A stretch of 8,922 nt of DNA from positions 1-8,922 of the forward strand of contig CAMLGP010000075.1 of assembly GCA_946479535.1 (NCBI GenBank), written 5' to 3'. This DNA comes from an uncultured Bacteroidota bacterium. GTDB taxonomy: Bacteria > Bacteroidota > Bacteroidia > Chitinophagales > Chitinophagaceae. The first letter of the stretch is position 1; each line of letters starts with the position of its first letter. A model generated the notes under the pieces. It ran no database searches. It saw nothing but the letters and a program-made list of their open reading frames with translations, and was not told where the DNA came from. Below are positions 6,918 through 8,922 of this stretch, one piece after another. The translations under genes were made by a program, and so were the position numbers.

Positions 6918-7027
6918 ATTGCATTCCAACTGCACTCCGACTGCAGCTGGACTGCATCTGGACTGCATCTCGACTGCACTCCATCCTTTTACATCCTCTT
7001 TGTATCCTGCCTGCATCCTTTATGCAG
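6918..7027. repeat. Second 11-bp array: ACTGCA-type units grading into CCTnTTTGCAT-type
   Basis: Six adjoining 11-mers run from 6918: ATTGCATTCCA, ACTGCACTCCG, ACTGCAGCTGG, ACTGCATCTGG, ACTGCATCTCG, ACTGCACTCCA. In the same register follow TCCTTTTACAT, CCTCTTTGTAT, CCTGCCTGCAT and CCTTTATGCAG, whose shared features are ATCC junctions at 6983, 6993, 7004 and 7015. The core differs from the AGCAA family, but the period is the same. As 11 is not a multiple of three, and frames here are not conserved, the array is unlikely to be coding. Confidence 0.85.
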
Positions 7028-7042
7028 ATTCAGCTTTAAAGG

Positions 7043-7068
7043 GAAAAGAAAAACACAGAAAGCTGTTT
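7043..7068 (-). terminator. Weak candidate terminator of the acylase gene
   Basis: About 17 bases after the acylase stop, the minus strand reads AAACAG, loop CTTT, CTGTGTTT, then TTCTTTTCCC. This is a 6-bp stem with one bulged base followed by a T-rich tail. The position fits a terminator but the stem is short. Confidence 0.3.
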
Positions 7069-7085
7069 GCCAGAGATTTTCTGTA

Positions 7086-8922
7086 TTATTTGACCGGGTG
7101 GTAAGTCCTCTCCGCCTTACGCAGAATGGTCTCCTTGTCCAGTGTCATCGGTTTTGTCTTTTGCTGACGGAACAGCTCCTCCTGATCTCGAAAATGGGGA
7201 GAATCCGGGTGGCTGGATGAACCGAAGGTGTTGACGGATTCTATGAGGGGTAAACCATTTTTGGGGTAGCGTACAAAACAGATATATGCATCTCCTGATA
7301 CAACTTTACGAATTCCATTCCTGTATGGCTCTGCATAAGCAGCAGCTAAAACATCGGGTAATCCATTTGCAGAACGCTCCTCATTTCCACGAACCAGTTT
7401 TTGAATATCACCCAGGGTAATTGAAACGCTTCCAAAATATTTTAACAGATAATCATTTGCATATTGATAGGCATTGATACTCTCCTGCCTGGTTAACTGT
7501 CGGGATGGCTGTCCTTTTAATCTGTCAGCCACATAATGATAGATCACTAAAAAAATGGCAGCGCCATTACTGCCAGCAATAGCTCTGCGGTCCCATAGCT
7601 GAAATCTGGTGATAACATTTTTCAATGCAGGATAATCGTTCGCAGACAAACTTAACATTGTATCGATGCCGTAAGGATATTTCAGGTCCTTCGGCAACTG
7701 GTTATCGAATTTGATTCTCTTGAAAGTGGAATAATCAAATTGTTTTATATCCCTTATAAGTTCTGTAAATCGTTGACTGCGGTTATTGTGATAAGTTTCA
7801 AATCCATCATTCCTGTCAAATTTTTTACTATCCAGATTATAAGCAGGATCTGTGGCGAGAAAAGGAGAATGATTGGTGTTATACAAATATCCCGAACCGG
7901 GATTAATGTACTGTGGCAATTCACTAATCGATTTAAAGCTGTTCCATAGTGTAGCCGATGTATTGCCGGGAACTGTACTCTTCCAGTCATATTGCGGATC
8001 AGGATTACGACGGGGAAGCTTGCCATTGCTGATATAAAAGATAGTATCATACCTGTCTGCATACATGATATTGAACATTGGCAGGCTGGTCATGCTAATG
8101 GCTTTATAGAATTCAGTAAAGTTGTGAGCTTTGTTCATTCGGTACCATTCTTCCAGCGCCTTAATATCCATATTGGCGGGAAGTCTTATGGAAAAAACAC
8201 CTTTGCCGGTCTTTACTGTTGCACCGTATTTACTCCAGTATATTTTTTTACCGATGGTAACAGGCACGCCTTTTACTTTCAGTTTTGCCTTTTTCACTTC
8301 CAGATTCACCCATTTGCCATCAAATTTGTATTGATTGCTGTTAGAAGGGTTCATTTCCAGCTGAAACACATCAATCTTATCCATGTAGTTTACAGTATGC
8401 GCCCATCCCAGGTTTTCATTGGTGCCATGAAAGATCAGGCATCCTCCCGGAAAAACGCCACCAAGCATATTCCAACCCTGCTCAGTTTGTATATGCGCTT
8501 CATAGAATGCCGAAGGCCCTTCCAGCGGTTGATGTGCATTGATTGCAAGAAAAGCTTCACCCGTCTTGGTTCGTGAAGGATGAACAGCTATGGCATTAGA
8601 GCCTTGTGGATTAAATCCTGGAATAGTTGCTATTTTCCCTCCTAAAACCCGTGGTAACACGTCTTCAAGACCGCAGAACATGCTTAAGGAAAATATTACG
8701 GCAGTGAGATAATCTTTTTCATTAAATGGGAAAACCGCCTTGTATTTGATCTGTTTTGGAAATGCCTTGCCATACGCATTTAAGCCGGCCACGTATCCCC
8801 TGACCAATTCTAAAAAATCAGGGCTAAGTGTTTGCCATTGTTGTTCTACTATATCCCTGCACCGGAAGAGTTTTATAACATAATCTGCTTCTGCACCTTT
8901 TCTTCCCAAAGAAGAACCCAGC
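7086..8922 (-). CDS. Penicillin-acylase-family (Ntn) amidohydrolase, N-terminus outside the window
   Basis: The last 611 codons are present; the frame is open to the window edge. A TTG at 8907-8909 is in frame but is an internal leucine (L-G-S-S-L-G-R-K-G-A-E-A-D-Y), not a start. The family is recognised by the processing site G-S-N-A-I-A-V, whose serine (codon 8598-8600) is the expected autocatalytic cleavage point and N-terminal nucleophile of the beta chain. The downstream I-N-A-H-Q-P-L-E-G-P, W-D-R-R-A and G-S-S-S-H-P-D-S-P-H-F-R-D-Q segments match conserved beta-chain regions. About 504 residues after the serine is a normal beta-chain length. These periplasmic or secreted enzymes cut amide bonds of acylated substrates such as beta-lactams, acyl-homoserine lactones or lipopeptides; the H-Q-P-L-E-G-P variant belongs to a less studied branch and its substrate is unknown. 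A signal peptide is expected upstream but not visible. Confidence 0.9.
   Translation of the reverse strand, partial: LGSSLGRKGAEADYVIKLFRCRDIVEQQWQTLSPDFLELVRGYVAGLNAYGKAFPKQIKYKAVFPFNEKDYLTAVIFSLSMFCGLEDVLPRVLGGKIATIPGFNPQGSNAIAVHPSRTKTGEAFLAINAHQPLEGPSAFYEAHIQTEQGWNMLGGVFPGGCLIFHGTNENLGWAHTVNYMDKIDVFQLEMNPSNSNQYKFDGKWVNLEVKKAKLKVKGVPVTIGKKIYWSKYGATVKTGKGVFSIRLPANMDIKALEEWYRMNKAHNFTEFYKAISMTSLPMFNIMYADRYDTIFYISNGKLPRRNPDPQYDWKSTVPGNTSATLWNSFKSISELPQYINPGSGYLYNTNHSPFLATDPAYNLDSKKFDRNDGFETYHNNRSQRFTELIRDIKQFDYSTFKRIKFDNQLPKDLKYPYGIDTMLSLSANDYPALKNVITRFQLWDRRAIAGSNGAAIFLVIYHYVADRLKGQPSRQLTRQESINAYQYANDYLLKYFGSVSITLGDIQKLVRGNEERSANGLPDVLAAAYAEPYRNGIRKVVSGDAYICFVRYPKNGLPLIESVNTFGSSSHPDSPHFRDQEELFRQQKTKPMTLDKETILRKAERTYHPVK

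Larger units (their letters stand above)
6507..7085. other. Gene-free interval between two leftward genes, filled with 11-bp repeats
   Basis: This 579-bp interval separates the barrel gene start from the acylase stop, both on the minus strand. Open frames of 70 and 92 codons exist on the plus strand but have low-complexity or shadow character, and the second is made by the repeats themselves. From 6698 to 7027 most of the sequence is explained by degenerate 11-bp units described in separate entries. 6507-6697 shows no recognised structure. Confidence 0.75.

Noticed and set aside
6698..7027. CRISPR array
   Set aside because: Units are 11 bp, degenerate and contiguous, with none of the 23-47-bp identical repeats and similar-length unique spacers, and no cas genes are present.
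6826..7104. 92-codon plus-strand open frame
   Set aside because: It is produced by the 11-bp arrays, has no family features and runs into the acylase 3' end; the period of 11 is not compatible with a conserved reading frame.
7992..8576. 194-codon plus-strand open frame opposite the acylase
   Set aside because: It is a shadow of the acylase gene, whose conserved motifs lie on the minus strand.
8907..8909. TTG as the start of the acylase
   Set aside because: The frame continues to the window edge and family members have an alpha chain and signal peptide before this point.

Overview
The window looks like a chromosomal segment of a member of the Bacteroidota, most likely Chitinophagaceae or a close relative. 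The reasons are the LytS/LytTR-type two-component pair, a DUF6089-type outer-membrane barrel, a lipoprotein with an 'SCKKE' start, the near absence of Shine-Dalgarno sequences, and a Bacteroidota-like -7 element (TAnnTTTG type) just before the helicase gene. This placement is inference from protein style; no rRNA or other marker is present. I see no tRNA, rRNA, CRISPR array, IS element or integrase.

Layout, left to right: the 3' end of a LytS-family histidine kinase gene (2-208, +) overlaps a LytTR response-regulator gene (201-920, +). This pair runs tail to tail, 17 bp apart, into a UvrD/PcrA-type helicase gene (938-3295, -). A small YtxH-like membrane protein (3399-3626, +) is divergent from the helicase and ends at a strong 15-bp hairpin (3649-3698). 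That hairpin is T-flanked on both sides. On the other side, a minus-strand open frame of 64 codons with no start codon (3702-3896) ends beside it and looks like the 3' remnant of a lost gene. The stretch 3900-4320 has no convincing gene but holds an orphan terminator-like hairpin facing the minus strand. Next is a lipoprotein subtilase (4321-5502, +), which shares a bidirectional terminator with a convergent DUF6089-type barrel gene (5652-6506, -). The window ends in a penicillin-acylase-family hydrolase (7086-8922, -) whose N-terminus lies outside.

The most unusual part is the 580-bp gene-free stretch 6507-7085. From 6698 to 7027 it is largely built of degenerate 11-bp units. AGCAA-type units (consensus near AGCAAGAAACA) sit in both orientations and form a 31-bp imperfect hairpin (6721-6751 with 6780-6810); a second, unrelated family (ACTGCATCTGG type, grading into CCTnTTTGCAT) makes ten contiguous units at 6918-7027. 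Two unrelated sequence families sharing one exact period, close to one turn of DNA, is not explained by any annotated feature.

The genes do not form one pathway. They are mostly single transcription units with housekeeping (helicase), signalling (LytS/LytTR) and envelope or secreted roles (YtxH-like, subtilase, barrel, acylase).
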